From Colletes latitarsis (lineage: Eukaryota; Arthropoda; Insecta; Hymenoptera; Colletidae), in assembly GCF_051014445.1 (NCBI RefSeq), contig NC_135143.1, forward strand, positions 1,364,001 through 1,428,000: 64,000 nt of DNA. The letters are read 5' to 3'. Of the stretch, positions 51,240 to 64,000 are shown piece after piece. A program made the translations under genes and the position numbers. The notes under the pieces are model-generated. The model worked only from the letters and a program-made list of their open reading frames with translations. It ran no database searches and had not been told where the DNA came from. How positions within the stretch are numbered: position 1 is the first letter of the stretch; every line of letters starts with the position of its first letter.

Positions 51240-54200
51240 CATAGCCCAGACCAAACCCAGACCTAACCGGTGTTATCCTCTAAAATATTGACCGAATCCA
51301 GGTTTAGTTGACTGTTACTGTGTGGTACCACATTACTACGTGACACAAGCTCGAAAAAACCCAGGATCTGGCCAACAAGTATGCGAAGAAGGCAAAATTA
51401 TGAGCCAGATGCGGGCATCACACAGGCCTAACCCAGACCTAACCGGTGTTATCCTCTAAAATATTGATCGAAACCAGGTTTAATTGACTGTTTCAATGAG
51501 GTACCACATTACTACGTGATTCAGACCCGAAAAAACCCAGGATCTGGTCAACAAGTATGCGAAGAAGGCAAAATCATGAGCCAGATGCGGGCATAACCCA
51601 GACCTAACCCAGACCTAACCGGGGTTACCGACTAAAATACTGACCGAAACCAGGTTTAATTGACTGTTTCTATGTGGTACCACATTACTACGTGATTCAC
51701 ACCCGAAAAAACCAAGGATCTGGCCAACAAGAATGCGGAAAACGCAAAATCATGAGCCAGATGTGAGCATAACCCAGACCTAACCCAGACCTAACCGGTG
51801 TTATCCTCTAAAATATTCATCGAAACCAGGTTTAATTGACTGTTTCTGTGTGGTACCACATTACTACGTTATTCAAGCCCGAAAAACCCAGGATCTGGCC
51901 AACAAGTTTGCGAAGAAGGCAAAATCATGAGCCTGATGCGGGCATAACCCAGACCTAACCGGTGTTATCCTCTAAAATATTGACCGAATCCAGGTTTAGT
52001 TGGCTGTTACTGTGTGGTACCACATTACTACGTGATTCAAACACGAAAAAACCCAGGATCTGGCCAACAACTATGCGAAGTAGGCAAAATCATGAGCCAT
52101 AATGGGGCATAACCCAGGCAACCCAGACCTGACCGGTTTTATCCTCTAAAATATTGATCGAAACCAGGTTTAATTGTGTGTTTCAGTACGCCACCACATT
52201 ACTACGTGATACAAACCAAAGAAAACCCAGGATCTGGCCAACAAGTATGCGGAAAAGGCAAAATCATGAGCCAGATGCGGGCATAACCCAGACCTAACCC
52301 ACACCTAACCGGTGTTATCCTCTAAAATATTGACCGAATCCAGGTTTAGTTGACTGTTACAATGTGGTACCACATTCCTCCGTGATTCAAACTCGAAAAA
52401 AACCCAGTATCTGGCCAACAAGTATGGGAAGAAGGCAAAATCATGAGCCAGATGCGGGCATAACCCAGGCAACCCAGACCTAACCGGTGTTATCCTCTAA
52501 AATATTGACCGAATCCAGGTTTAGTTGACTGTTACTGTGTGGTACCAGATTCCCACGTGATTCAAACCCGAAAAAACCCAGGATCTGGCCAACAAGTATG
52601 CGAAGAAGGCAAAATCATGAGCCAGTTGCGGGCATAACCCAGACCTAACCCAGACCTAACCGGTTTTATCCTCTAAAATACTGACCGAATCCAGGTTTAA
52701 TTGACTGTTACTGTGTGGTACCACATTACTACGTCACCCAAACTCGAAAAAATCAAGGATCTGGCCAACAAGTATGCGAAGAAGGCAAAATCATGAGCCA
52801 GATGCGGGCATAACCCAGACCTAACCCAGACCTAACCGTTGTTATCCTCTAAAATATTGACCGAATCCAGGTTTAGTTGACTGTTACTGTGTGGTACCAC
52901 ATTCCTACGTGATACAAACCAAAGAAAACCAAGGATCTAGCCAACAAGAATGCGGAAAAGGCAAAATCATGAGCCAGATGCGGGCATAACCCAGACCTAA
53001 CCCAGACCTACCCGGTTTTATCCTGTAAAATACTGACCGAATCCAGGTTTAATTGACTGTTACTGTGTGGTACCACATTACTACGTGACTCAAGCTCGAA
53101 AAAACCCAGGATCTGGCGAACAAGTATGCGAAGAAGACAAAATCATGAGCCTGACGCGGGCATAACCCAGACCTAACCCAGACCTAACCGGTTTTATCCT
53201 CTAAAATATTGATCGAAACCAGGTTTAATTGACTGTTTCTGTGTGGTACCGCATTACTACGTTATTCAAGCCCGAAAAACCCAGGATCTGGCCAACAAGT
53301 TTGCGAAGAAGGCAAAATCATGAGCCTGATGCGGGCATAACCCAGACCTAACCGGTGTTATCCTCTAAAATATTGACCGAATCCAGGTTTAGTTGACTGT
53401 TACTGTGTGGTACCACATTACTACGTGATTCAAACACGAAAAAACCCAGGATCTGGCCAACAACTATGCGAAGAAGGCAAAATCATGAGCCAGATGCGGG
53501 CATAACCCAGACCTAACCCAGACCTAACCGGGGTTACCGACTAAAATACTGACCGAAACCAGGTTTAATTGACTGTTTCTATGTGGTACCACATTACTAC
53601 GTGATTCAAACCCGAAAAAACCAAGGATCTAGCCAACAAGAATGCGGAAAAGGCAAAATCATGAGCCAGATGCGGGCATAACCCAGACCTAACCCAGACC
53701 TACCCGGTTTTATCCTGTAAAATACTGACCGAATCCAGGTTTAATTGACTGTTACTGTGTGGTACCACATTACTACGTGACTCAAGCTCGAAAAAACCCA
53801 GGATCTGGCGAACAAGTATGCGAAGAAGACAAAATCATGAGCCTGACGCGGGCATAACCCAGACCTAACCCAGACCTAACCGGTTTTATCCTCTAAAATA
53901 TTGATCGAAACCAGGTTTAATTGACTGTTTCTGTGTGGTACCGCATTACTACGTTATTCAAGCCCGAAAAACCCAGGATCTGGCCAACAAGTTTGCGAAG
54001 AAGGCAAAATCATGAGCCTGATGCGGGCATAACCCAGACCTAACCGGTGTTATCCTCTAAAATATTGACCGAATCCAGGTTTAGTTGACTGTTACTGTGT
54101 GGTACCACATTACTACGTGATTCAAACACGAAAAAACCCAGGATCTGGCCAACAACTATGCGAAGAAGGCAAAATCATGAGCCAGATGCGGGCATAACCC

Positions 54201-57200
54201 AGACCTAACCCAGACCTAACCGGGGTTACCGACTAAAATACTGACCGAAACCAGGTTTAATTGACTGTTTCTATGTGGTACCACATTACTACGTGATTCA
54301 AACCCGAAAAAACCAAGGATCTGGCCAACAAGAATGCGGAAAAGGCAAAATCATGAGCCAGATGCGGGCATAACCCAGACCTAACCCACACCTAACCGGT
54401 GTTATCCTCTAAAATATTGACCGAATCCAGGTTTAGTTGACTGTTACAATGTGGTACCACATTCCTCCGTGATTCAAACCCGAAAAAAACCCAGTATCTG
54501 GCCAACAAGTATGGGAAGAAGGCAAAATCATGAGCCAGATGCGGGCATAACCCAGACCTAACCCAGACCTAACCGGTGTTATCCTCTAAAATATTGACCG
54601 AATCCAGGTTTAGTTGACTGTTACTGTGTGGTACCACATTCCTACGTGATTCAAACCCGAAAAAACCCAGGATCTGGCCAACAAGTATGCGAAGAAGGCA
54701 AAATCATGAGCCAGTTGCGGGCATAACCCAGACCTAACCCAGACCTAACCGGTTTTATCCTCTAAAATACTGACCGAATCCAGGTTTAATTGACTGTTAC
54801 TGTGTGGTACCACATTACTACGTCACCCAAACTCGAAAAAATCAAGGATCTGGCCAACAGGTATGCGAAGAAGGCAAAATCATGAGCCAGATGCGGGCAT
54901 AACCCAGACCTAACCCAGACCTAACCGGGGTTACCGACTAAAATACTGACCGAAACCAGGTTTAATTGACTGTTTCTATGTGGTACCACATTACTACGTG
55001 ATTCAAACCCGAAAAAACCAAGGATCTGGCCAACAAGAATGCGGAAAAGGCAAAATCATGAGCCAGATGCGGGCATAACCCAGACCTAACCCACACCTAA
55101 CCGGTGTTATCCTCTAAAATATTGACCGAATCCAGGTTTAGTTGACTGTTACAATGTGGTACCACATTCCTCCGTGATTCAAACCCGAAAAAAACCCAGT
55201 ATCTGGCCAACAAGTATGGGAAGAAGGCAAAATCATGAGCCAGATGCGGGCATAACCCAGACCTAACCCAGACCTAACCGGTGTTATCCTCTAAAATATT
55301 GACCGAATCCAGGTTTAGTTGACTGTTACTGTGTGGTACCACATTCCTACGTGATTCAAACCCGAAAAAACCCAGGATCTGGCCAACAAGTATGCGAAGA
55401 AGGCAAAATCATGAGCCAGTTGCGGGCATAACCCAGACCTAACCCAGACCTAACCGGTTTTATCCTCTAAAATACTGACCGAATCCAGGTTTAATTGACT
55501 GTTACTGTGTGGTACCACATTACTACGTCACCCAAACTCGAAAAAATCAAGGATCTGGCCAACAAGTATGCGAAGAAGGCAAAATCATGAGCCAGATGCG
55601 GGCATAACCCAGACCTAACCCAGACCTAACCAGTGTTATCCTCTAAAATATTGACCGAATCCAGGTTTAGTTGACTGTTACTGTGTGGTACCACATTCCT
55701 ACGTGATTCAAACCCGAAAAAAACCCAGGATCTGGCCAACAAGAATGCGGAAAAGGCAAAATCATGAGCCAGATGCGGGCATAACCCAGACCTAACCCAG
55801 ACCTAACCGGTGTTATCCTCTAAAATATTGATCGAAACCAGGTTTAATTGACTGTTTCTATGTGGTACCACATTACTACGTGATTCAAACCCGAAAAAAC
55901 CAAGGATCTGGCCAACAAGAATGCGGAAAAGGCAAAATCATGAGCCAGATGCGGGCATAACCCGGACCTAACCCACACCTAACCGGTGTTATCCTCTAAA
56001 ATATTGACCGAATCCAGGTTTAGTTGACTGTTACAATGTGGTACCACATTCCTCCGTGATTCAAACCCGAAAAAAACGCGGTATCTGGCCAACAAGTATG
56101 GGAAGGAGGCAAAATCATGAGCCAGATGCGGGCATAACCCAGACCTAACCCAGACCTAACCGGTGTTATCCTCTAAAATATTGACCGAATCCAGGTTTAG
56201 TTAACTGTTACTGTGTGGTACCACATTCCTACGTGATTCAAACCCGAAAAAACCCAGGATCTGGCCAACAAGTATGCGAAGAAGGCAAAATCATGAGCCA
56301 GATGCGGGCATAACCCAGACCTAACCCAGACCTAACCTGTGTTACCGACTGAAATACTGACCGAATCCAGGTTAAATTGACTGTTACTGTGTGGTACCAC
56401 ATTCCTACGTGATTCAAACCCGAAAAAACCGAAGATCTGGCCAACAAGTATGCGAAGAAGGCTAAATCATGAGCCAGATGCGGGCATAACCCAGACCTAA
56501 CCCAGACCTAACCGGTGTTATCCTCTAAAATATTGACCGAATCCAGGTTTAGTTAACTGTTACTGTGTGGTACCACATTCCTACGTGATTCAAACCTGAA
56601 AAAACCCAGGATCTGGCCAACAAGTATGCGAAGAAGGCAAAATCATGAGCCAGATGCGGGCATAACCCAGACCTAACCCAGACCTAACCTGTGTTACCGA
56701 CTGAAATACTGACCGAATCCAGGTTAAATTGACTGTTACTGTGTGGTACCACATTCCTACGTGATTCAAACCCGAAAAAACCCAGGATCTGGCCAACAAG
56801 TATGCGAAGAAGGCAAAATCATGAGCCAGTTGCGGGCATAACCCAGACCTGACCCAGACCTAACCGGTTTTATCCTCTAAAATATTGACCGAATCCAGGT
56901 TTAGTTGACTGTTACTGTGTGGTACCACATTCCTACGTGATTCAAACCCGAAAAAACCCAGGATCTGGCCAACAAGTATGCGAAGAAGGCAAAATCATGA
57001 GCCAGATGCGGGCATAACCCAGACCTAACCCAGACCTAACCTGTGTTACCGACTGAAATACTGACCGAATCCAGGTTAAATTGACTGTTACTGTGTGGTA
57101 CCACATTCCTACGTGATTCAAACCCGAAAAAACCGAAGATCTGGCCAACAAGTATGCGAAGAAGGCTAAATCATGAGCCAGATGCGGGCATAACCCAGAC

Positions 57201-58774
57201 CTAACCCAGACCTAACCGGTGTTATCCTCTAAAATATTGACCGAATCCAGGTTTAGTTAACTGTTACTGTGTGGTACCACATTCCTACGTGATTCAAACC
57301 TGAAAAAACCCAGGATCTGGCCAACAAGTATGCGAAGAAGGCAAAATCATGAGCCAGATGCGGGCATAACCCAGACCTAACCCAGACCTAACCTGTGTTA
57401 CCGACTGAAATACTGACCGAATCCAGGTTAAATTGACTGTTACTGTGTGGTACCACATTCCTACGTGATTCAAACCCGAAAAAACCCAGGATCTGGCCAA
57501 CAAGTATGCGAAGAAGGCAAAATCATGAGCCAGTTGCGGGCATAACCCAGACCTGACCCAGACCTAACCGGTTTTATCCTCTAAAATACTGACCGAAACC
57601 AGGTTTAGTTGACTGTTACTGTGTGGTACCACATTCCTACGTGATTCAAACCCGAAAAAACCAAGGATCTGGCCAACAAGAATGCGGAAAAGGCAAAATC
57701 ATGAGCCAGATGCGGGCATAACCCGGACCTAACCCACACCTAACCGGTGTTATCCTCTAAAATATTGACCGAATCCAGGTTTAGTTGACTGTTACAATGT
57801 GGTACCACATTCCTCCGTGATTCAAACCCGAAAAAAACCCAGTATCTGGCCAACAAGTATGGGAAGGAGGCAAAATCATGAGCCAGATGCGGGCATAACC
57901 CAGACCTAACCCAGACCTAACCGGTGTTATCCTCTAAAATATTGACCGAATCCAGGTTTAGTTGACTGTTACTGTGTGGTACCACATTCCTACGTGATTC
58001 AAACCCGAAAAAACCCAGGATCTGGCCAACAAGTATGCGAAGAAGGCAAAATCATGAGCCAGTTGCAGGCATAACCCAGACCTAACCCAGACCTAACCGG
58101 TTTTATCCTCTAAAATACTGACCGAATCCAGGTGTAATTGACTGTTACTGTGTGGTACCACATTACTACGTCACCCAAACTCGAAAAAATCAAGGATCTG
58201 GCCAACAAGTATGCGAAGAAGGCAAAATCATGAGCCAGATGCGGGCATAACCCAGACCTAACCCAGACCTAACCGGTGTTATCCTCTAAAATATTGACCG
58301 AAACCAGGTTTAGTTGACTGTTACTGTGTGGTACCACATTCCTACGTGATTCAAACCCGAAAAAAACCCAGGATCTGGCCAACAAGTATGCGGAAAAGGC
58401 AAAATCATGAGCCAGATGCGGGCATAACCCAGACCTAACCCAGACCTAACCGGTGTTATCCTCTAAAATATTGACCGAATCCAGGTTTAGTTGACTGTTA
58501 CTGTGTGGTACCACATTCCTACGTGATTCAAACCCGAAAAAACCCAGGATCTGGCCAACAAGTATGCGAAGAAGGCAAAATCATGAGCCAGTTGCAGGCA
58601 TAACCCAGACCTAACCCAGACCTAACCGGTTTTATCCTCTAAAATACTGACCGAATCCAGGTGTAATTGACTGTTACTGTGTGGTACCACATTACTACGT
58701 GACTCAAGCTCGAAAAAACCCAGGATCTGGCGAACAAGTATGCGAAGAAGGCAAAATCATGAGCCAGATGCGGG
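51240..58774 (+). repeat. Large HOR, unit 4 (7535 bp), near-exact copy of unit 3
   Basis: Every mark compared lies exactly 7535 bases after its partner in unit 3: tag monomer 44646 and 52181, GACGCGGG 45618 and 53153, 46310 and 53845, the doubled 704-bp block 48703 and 56238, and the CATAGCCC boundary 51240 and 58775. Even rare substitutions such as TTCCCACGTG (near 52552) and ACGCGGTATC are shared. I saw no difference at the places I compared, but did not align all bases. Confidence 0.92.
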
Positions 58775-61700
58775 CATAGCCCAGACCAAACCCAGACCTA
58801 ACCGGTGTTATCCTCTAAAATATTGACCGAATCCAGGTTTAGTTGACTGTTACTGTGTGGTACCACATTACTACGTGACACAAGCTCGAAAAAACCCAGG
58901 ATCTGGCCAACAAGTATGCGAAGAAGGCAAAATTATGAGCCAGATGCGGGCATCACACAGGCCTAACCCAGACCTAACCGGTGTTATCCTCTAAAATATT
59001 GATCGAAACCAGGTTTAATTGACTGTTTCAATGAGGTACCACATTACTACGTGATTCAGACCCGAAAAAACCCAGGATCTGGTCAACAAGTATGCGAAGA
59101 AGGCAAAATCATGAGCCAGATGCGGGCATAACCCAGACCTAACCCAGACCTAACCGGGGTTACCGACTAAAATACTGACCGAAACCAGGTTTAATTGACT
59201 GTTTCTATGTGGTACCACATTACTACGTGATTCACACCCGAAAAAACCAAGGATCTGGCCAACAAGAATGCGGAAAACGCAAAATCATGAGCCAGATGTG
59301 AGCATAACCCAGACCTAACCCAGACCTAACCGGTGTTATCCTCTAAAATATTCATCGAAACCAGGTTTAATTGACTGTTTCTGTGTGGTACCACATTACT
59401 ACGTTATTCAAGCCCGAAAAACCCAGGATCTGGCCAACAAGTTTGCGAAGAAGGCAAAATCATGAGCCTGATGCGGGCATAACCCAGACCTAACCGGTGT
59501 TATCCTCTAAAATATTGACCGAATCCAGGTTTAGTTGACTGTTACTGTGTGGTACCACATTACTACGTGATTCAAACACGAAAAAACCCAGGATCTGGCC
59601 AACAACTATGCGAAGAAGGCAAAATCATGAGCCAGATGCGGGCATAACCCAGACCTAACCCAGACCTAACCGGGGTTACCGACTAAAATACTGACCGAAA
59701 CCAGGTTTAATTGACTGTTTCTATGTGGTACCACATTACTACGTGATTCAAACCCGAAAAAACCAAGGATCTGGCCAACAAGAATGCGGAAAAGGCAAAA
59801 TCATGAGCCAGATGCGGGCATAACCCAGACCTAACCCACACCTAACCGGTGTTATCCTCTAAAATATTGACCGAATCCAGGTTTAGTTGACTGTTACAAT
59901 GTGGTACCACATTCCTCCGTGATTCAAACCCGAAAAAAACCCAGTATCTGGCCAACAAGTATGGGAAGAAGGCAAAATCATGAGCCAGATGCGGGCATAA
60001 CCCAGACCTAACCCAGACCTAACCGGTGTTATCCTCTAAAATATTGACCGAATCCAGGTTTAGTTGACTGTTACTGTGTGGTACCACATTCCTACGTGAT
60101 TCAAACCCGAAAAAACCCAGGATCTGGCCAACAAGTATGCGAAGAAGGCAAAATCATGAGCCAGTTGCGGGCATAACCCAGACCTAACCCAGACCTAACC
60201 GGTTTTATCCTCTAAAATACTGACCGAATCCAGGTTTAATTGACTGTTACTGTGTGGTACCACATTACTACGTCACCCAAACTCGAAAAAATCAAGGATC
60301 TGGCCAACAGGTATGCGAAGAAGGCAAAATCATGAGCCAGATGCGGGCATAACCCAGACCTAACCCAGACCTAACCGGGGTTACCGACTAAAATACTGAC
60401 CGAAACCAGGTTTAATTGACTGTTTCTATGTGGTACCACATTACTACGTGATTCAAACCCGAAAAAACCAAGGATCTGGCCAACAAGAATGCGGAAAAGG
60501 CAAAATCATGAGCCAGATGCGGGCATAACCCAGACCTAACCCACACCTAACCGGTGTTATCCTCTAAAATATTGACCGAATCCAGGTTTAGTTGACTGTT
60601 ACAATGTGGTACCACATTCCTCCGTGATTCAAACCCGAAAAAAACCCAGTATCTGGCCAACAAGTATGGGAAGAAGGCAAAATCATGAGCCAGATGCGGG
60701 CATAACCCAGACCTAACCCAGACCTAACCGGTGTTATCCTCTAAAATATTGACCGAATCCAGGTTTAGTTGACTGTTACTGTGTGGTACCACATTCCTAC
60801 GTGATTCAAACCCGAAAAAACCCAGGATCTGGCCAACAAGTATGCGAAGAAGGCAAAATCATGAGCCAGTTGCGGGCATAACCCAGACCTAACCCAGACC
60901 TAACCGGTTTTATCCTCTAAAATACTGACCGAATCCAGGTTTAATTGACTGTTACTGTGTGGTACCACATTACTACGTCACCCAAACTCGAAAAAATCAA
61001 GGATCTGGCCAACAAGTATGCGAAGAAGGCAAAATCATGAGCCAGATGCGGGCATAACCCAGACCTAACCCAGACCTAACCAGTGTTATCCTCTAAAATA
61101 TTGACCGAATCCAGGTTTAGTTGACTGTTACTGTGTGGTACCACATTCCTACGTGATTCAAACCCGAAAAAAACCCAGGATCTGGCCAACAAGAATGCGG
61201 AAAAGGCAAAATCATGAGCCAGATGCGGGCATAACCCAGACCTAACCCAGACCTAACCGGTGTTATCCTCTAAAATATTGATCGAAACCAGGTTTAATTG
61301 ACTGTTTCTATGTGGTACCACATTACTACGTGATTCAAACCCGAAAAAACCAAGGATCTGGCCAACAAGAATGCGGAAAAGGCAAAATCATGAGCCAGAT
61401 GCGGGCATAACCCGGACCTAACCCACACCTAACCGGTGTTATCCTCTAAAATATTGACCGAATCCAGGTTTAGTTGACTGTTACAATGTGGTACCACATT
61501 CCTCCGTGATTCAAACCCGAAAAAAACGCGGTATCTGGCCAACAAGTATGGGAAGGAGGCAAAATCATGAGCCAGATGCGGGCATAACCCAGACCTAACC
61601 CAGACCTAACCGGTGTTATCCTCTAAAATATTGACCGAATCCAGGTTTAGTTAACTGTTACTGTGTGGTACCACATTCCTACGTGATTCAAACCCGAAAA

Positions 61701-64000
61701 AACCCAGGATCTGGCCAACAAGTATGCGAAGAAGGCAAAATCATGAGCCAGATGCGGGCATAACCCAGACCTAACCCAGACCTAACCTGTGTTACCGACT
61801 GAAATACTGACCGAATCCAGGTTAAATTGACTGTTACTGTGTGGTACCACATTCCTACGTGATTCAAACCCGAAAAAACCGAAGATCTGGCCAACAAGTA
61901 TGCGAAGAAGGCTAAATCATGAGCCAGATGCGGGCATAACCCAGACCTAACCCAGACCTAACCGGTGTTATCCTCTAAAATATTGACCGAATCCAGGTTT
62001 AGTTAACTGTTACTGTGTGGTACCACATTCCTACGTGATTCAAACCTGAAAAAACCCAGGATCTGGCCAACAAGTATGCGAAGAAGGCAAAATCATGAGC
62101 CAGATGCGGGCATAACCCAGACCTAACCCAGACCTAACCTGTGTTACCGACTGAAATACTGACCGAATCCAGGTTAAATTGACTGTTACTGTGTGGTACC
62201 ACATTCCTACGTGATTCAAACCCGAAAAAACCCAGGATCTGGCCAACAAGTATGCGAAGAAGGCAAAATCATGAGCCAGTTGCGGGCATAACCCAGACCT
62301 GACCCAGACCTAACCGGTTTTATCCTCTAAAATATTGACCGAATCCAGGTTTAGTTGACTGTTACTGTGTGGTACCACATTCCTACGTGATTCAAACCCG
62401 AAAAAACCCAGGATCTGGCCAACAAGTATGCGAAGAAGGCAAAATCATGAGCCAGATGCGGGCATAACCCAGACCTAACCCAGACCTAACCTGTGTTACC
62501 GACTGAAATACTGACCGAATCCAGGTTAAATTGACTGTTACTGTGTGGTACCACATTCCTACGTGATTCAAACCCGAAAAAACCGAAGATCTGGCCAACA
62601 AGTATGCGAAGAAGGCTAAATCATGAGCCAGATGCGGGCATAACCCAGACCTAACCCAGACCTAACCGGTGTTATCCTCTAAAATATTGACCGAATCCAG
62701 GTTTAGTTAACTGTTACTGTGTGGTACCACATTCCTACGTGATTCAAACCTGAAAAAACCCAGGATCTGGCCAACAAGTATGCGAAGAAGGCAAAATCAT
62801 GAGCCAGATGCGGGCATAACCCAGACCTAACCCAGACCTAACCTGTGTTACCGACTGAAATACTGACCGAATCCAGGTTAAATTGACTGTTACTGTGTGG
62901 TACCACATTCCTACGTGATTCAAACCCGAAAAAACCCAGGATCTGGCCAACAAGTATGCGAAGAAGGCAAAATCATGAGCCAGTTGCGGGCATAACCCAG
63001 ACCTGACCCAGACCTAACCGGTTTTATCCTCTAAAATACTGACCGAAACCAGGTTTAGTTGACTGTTACTGTGTGGTACCACATTCCTACGTGATTCAAA
63101 CCCGAAAAAACCAAGGATCTGGCCAACAAGAATGCGGAAAAGGCAAAATCATGAGCCAGATGCGGGCATAACCCGGACCTAACCCACACCTAACCGGTGT
63201 TATCCTCTAAAATATTGACCGAATCCAGGTTTAGTTGACTGTTACAATGTGGTACCACATTCCTCCGTGATTCAAACCCGAAAAAAACCCAGTATCTGGC
63301 CAACAAGTATGGGAAGGAGGCAAAATCATGAGCCAGATGCGGGCATAACCCAGACCTAACCCAGACCTAACCGGTGTTATCCTCTAAAATATTGACCGAA
63401 TCCAGGTTTAGTTGACTGTTACTGTGTGGTACCACATTCCTACGTGATTCAAACCCGAAAAAACCCAGGATCTGGCCAACAAGTATGCGAAGAAGGCAAA
63501 ATCATGAGCCAGTTGCAGGCATAACCCAGACCTAACCCAGACCTAACCGGTTTTATCCTCTAAAATACTGACCGAATCCAGGTGTAATTGACTGTTACTG
63601 TGTGGTACCACATTACTACGTCACCCAAACTCGAAAAAATCAAGGATCTGGCCAACAAGTATGCGAAGAAGGCAAAATCATGAGCCAGATGCGGGCATAA
63701 CCCAGACCTAACCCAGACCTAACCGGTGTTATCCTCTAAAATATTGACCGAAACCAGGTTTAGTTGACTGTTACTGTGTGGTACCACATTCCTACGTGAT
63801 TCAAACCCGAAAAAAACCCAGGATCTGGCCAACAAGTATGCGGAAAAGGCAAAATCATGAGCCAGATGCGGGCATAACCCAGACCTAACCCAGACCTAAC
63901 CGGTGTTATCCTCTAAAATATTGACCGAATCCAGGTTTAGTTGACTGTTACTGTGTGGTACCACATTCCTACGTGATTCAAACCCGAAAAAACCCAGGAT
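58775..64000 (+). repeat. Large HOR, unit 5 (partial; internal deletion, cut by window end)
   Basis: It is collinear with unit 4 at an offset of 7535 up to about 59.4 kb, then at 5450 to the end of the window (56238 and 61688; the last base pairs with 58550). The 2085-base shortfall is a deletion that removes the tag monomer and both members of the 692-bp duplication. It retains the doubled 704-bp block at 61688-62953. Confidence 0.9.
59394..59537. other. Deletion junction (2085 bp) from unequal exchange
   Basis: Left of the junction the sequence follows the unit 4 monomer near 51.86 kb (TTCATCG, and CCACATT with A at 59393). Right of it the sequence follows the monomer near 54.08 kb (TTGACTG with A at 59538, where the other parent has TTGGCTG, then AACTATGCGAAGAAGG). 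Between these diagnostic bases the two parents are the same, including the single-doublet 164-bp monomer, so the breakpoint falls within a shared stretch of about 140 bases. The joined monomer is perfectly in register. Confidence 0.88.

Larger units (their letters stand above)
1..64000. repeat. Satellite DNA array, 176-bp tandem monomer (whole window)
   Basis: The same sequence returns every 176 bases from the first base to the last, always in the same orientation, about 366 times. Landmarks in order within a monomer are CCGGTGTTATCC, TAAAATATTGACCGA, CCAGGTTTAGTTGACTGT, the palindrome GTGGTACCAC, ACGTGATTCAAACCCG, a run of five to seven A, GGATCTGGCCAACAAG, GCGAAGAAGGCAAAATC, GAGCCAGATGCGGGCATAA and an 11-bp doublet CCCAGACCTAA. 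Monomers differ by scattered substitutions, by one-base changes in the A-tract, and by loss of one doublet half. Larger periodicities are annotated separately. No stretch over 300 bases lacks the repeat, and no transposon, gene or unique DNA interrupts it. Array size and unit length fit centromeric or heterochromatic satellite of a eukaryote. I do not recognise the family, so species and chromosomal position remain open. Confidence 0.98.

Noticed and set aside
30306..62953. Eighteen 69-codon minus-strand open frames in two nearly identical versions
   Set aside because: They lie wholly inside the satellite, are longer than one monomer, depend on a TTG start, and exist because two stops were lost in one monomer class. 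Their identity reflects DNA duplication, not protein conservation. No ribosome binding site, promoter, domain or signal is visible, so they are not annotated as genes.
1..64000. CRISPR array
   Set aside because: The repeat is 176 bp with no unique spacers between copies; variation is spread through the unit.
1..64000. Known plant 176-180-bp centromere satellites (Arabidopsis or Brassica type)
   Set aside because: The length is similar but I recognise none of their characteristic sequence here; an assignment from length alone would be unsupported.
1..64000. Transposon-derived tandem array or terminal repeats
   Set aside because: No target-site duplications, long inverted termini, polyA tails or coding remnants were seen; all monomers are in direct orientation without spacer DNA.
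25661..64000. rRNA, tRNA or snRNA gene cluster
   Set aside because: The 5.8-7.5-kb periods resolve completely into 176-bp monomers; no conserved RNA gene sequence is present.

Overview
The whole 64 kb is one uninterrupted head-to-tail satellite DNA array. I see no protein gene, RNA gene, transposon, CRISPR array or single-copy DNA anywhere in it. The unit is a 176-bp monomer, about 366 copies, all in the same orientation. A minority of monomers are 164 bp, because one half of an 11-bp internal doublet and one A of an A-tract are missing. Arrays of this size, unit length (close to a nucleosome repeat) and multi-level periodicity are typical of eukaryotic centromeric, pericentromeric or subtelomeric heterochromatin. 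I do not recognise the monomer and cannot name the species or the chromosomal site. I found no intact CENP-B box.

Layout. (1) 1-5311: older mosaic with several divergent monomer classes and a 528-bp (3-monomer) tandem duplication at 2669-3690. (2) 5312-15581: an 18-monomer higher-order repeat (HOR) of 3154 bp, in copies at 5312-8289 (one monomer short, 2978 bp), 8290-11443, 11444-14597 and a partial fourth copy that breaks off at about 15582. Copy 2 has one monomer (10684-10859) replaced by the sequence of another monomer of the same unit. (3) 15582-25660: a mosaic of rearranged blocks. 18690-19223 repeats the DNA near 1.2-1.74 kb, 19224-22200 repeats 1-819 and 3197-5757, and 23092-24236 repeats 17318-18462. 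(4) 25661-64000: a larger HOR measured from one recurring marker, with unit lengths 6478, 5779, 5787, 7535 and 7535 bp and a final partial unit. The differences come from whole-monomer insertions and deletions: a 692-bp duplication present or absent, a 704-bp duplication, and a 2085-bp deletion.

The array is therefore nested: 11-bp doublet, 176-bp monomer, 2-4-monomer blocks, 18-monomer units, and 33-43-monomer units. Homogenisation looks strongest and most recent on the right. Each monomer carries two features that could matter structurally: a 12-16-bp perfect palindrome centred on GGTACC, and a minus-strand G-rich doublet with telomere-like GGGTTAGG that could form a two-layer G-quadruplex. 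The short minus-strand open frames around 30.3-63.0 kb are chance products of the repeat and are not annotated as genes. Period counts were made by hand from diagnostic variants; percent identities were not computed.
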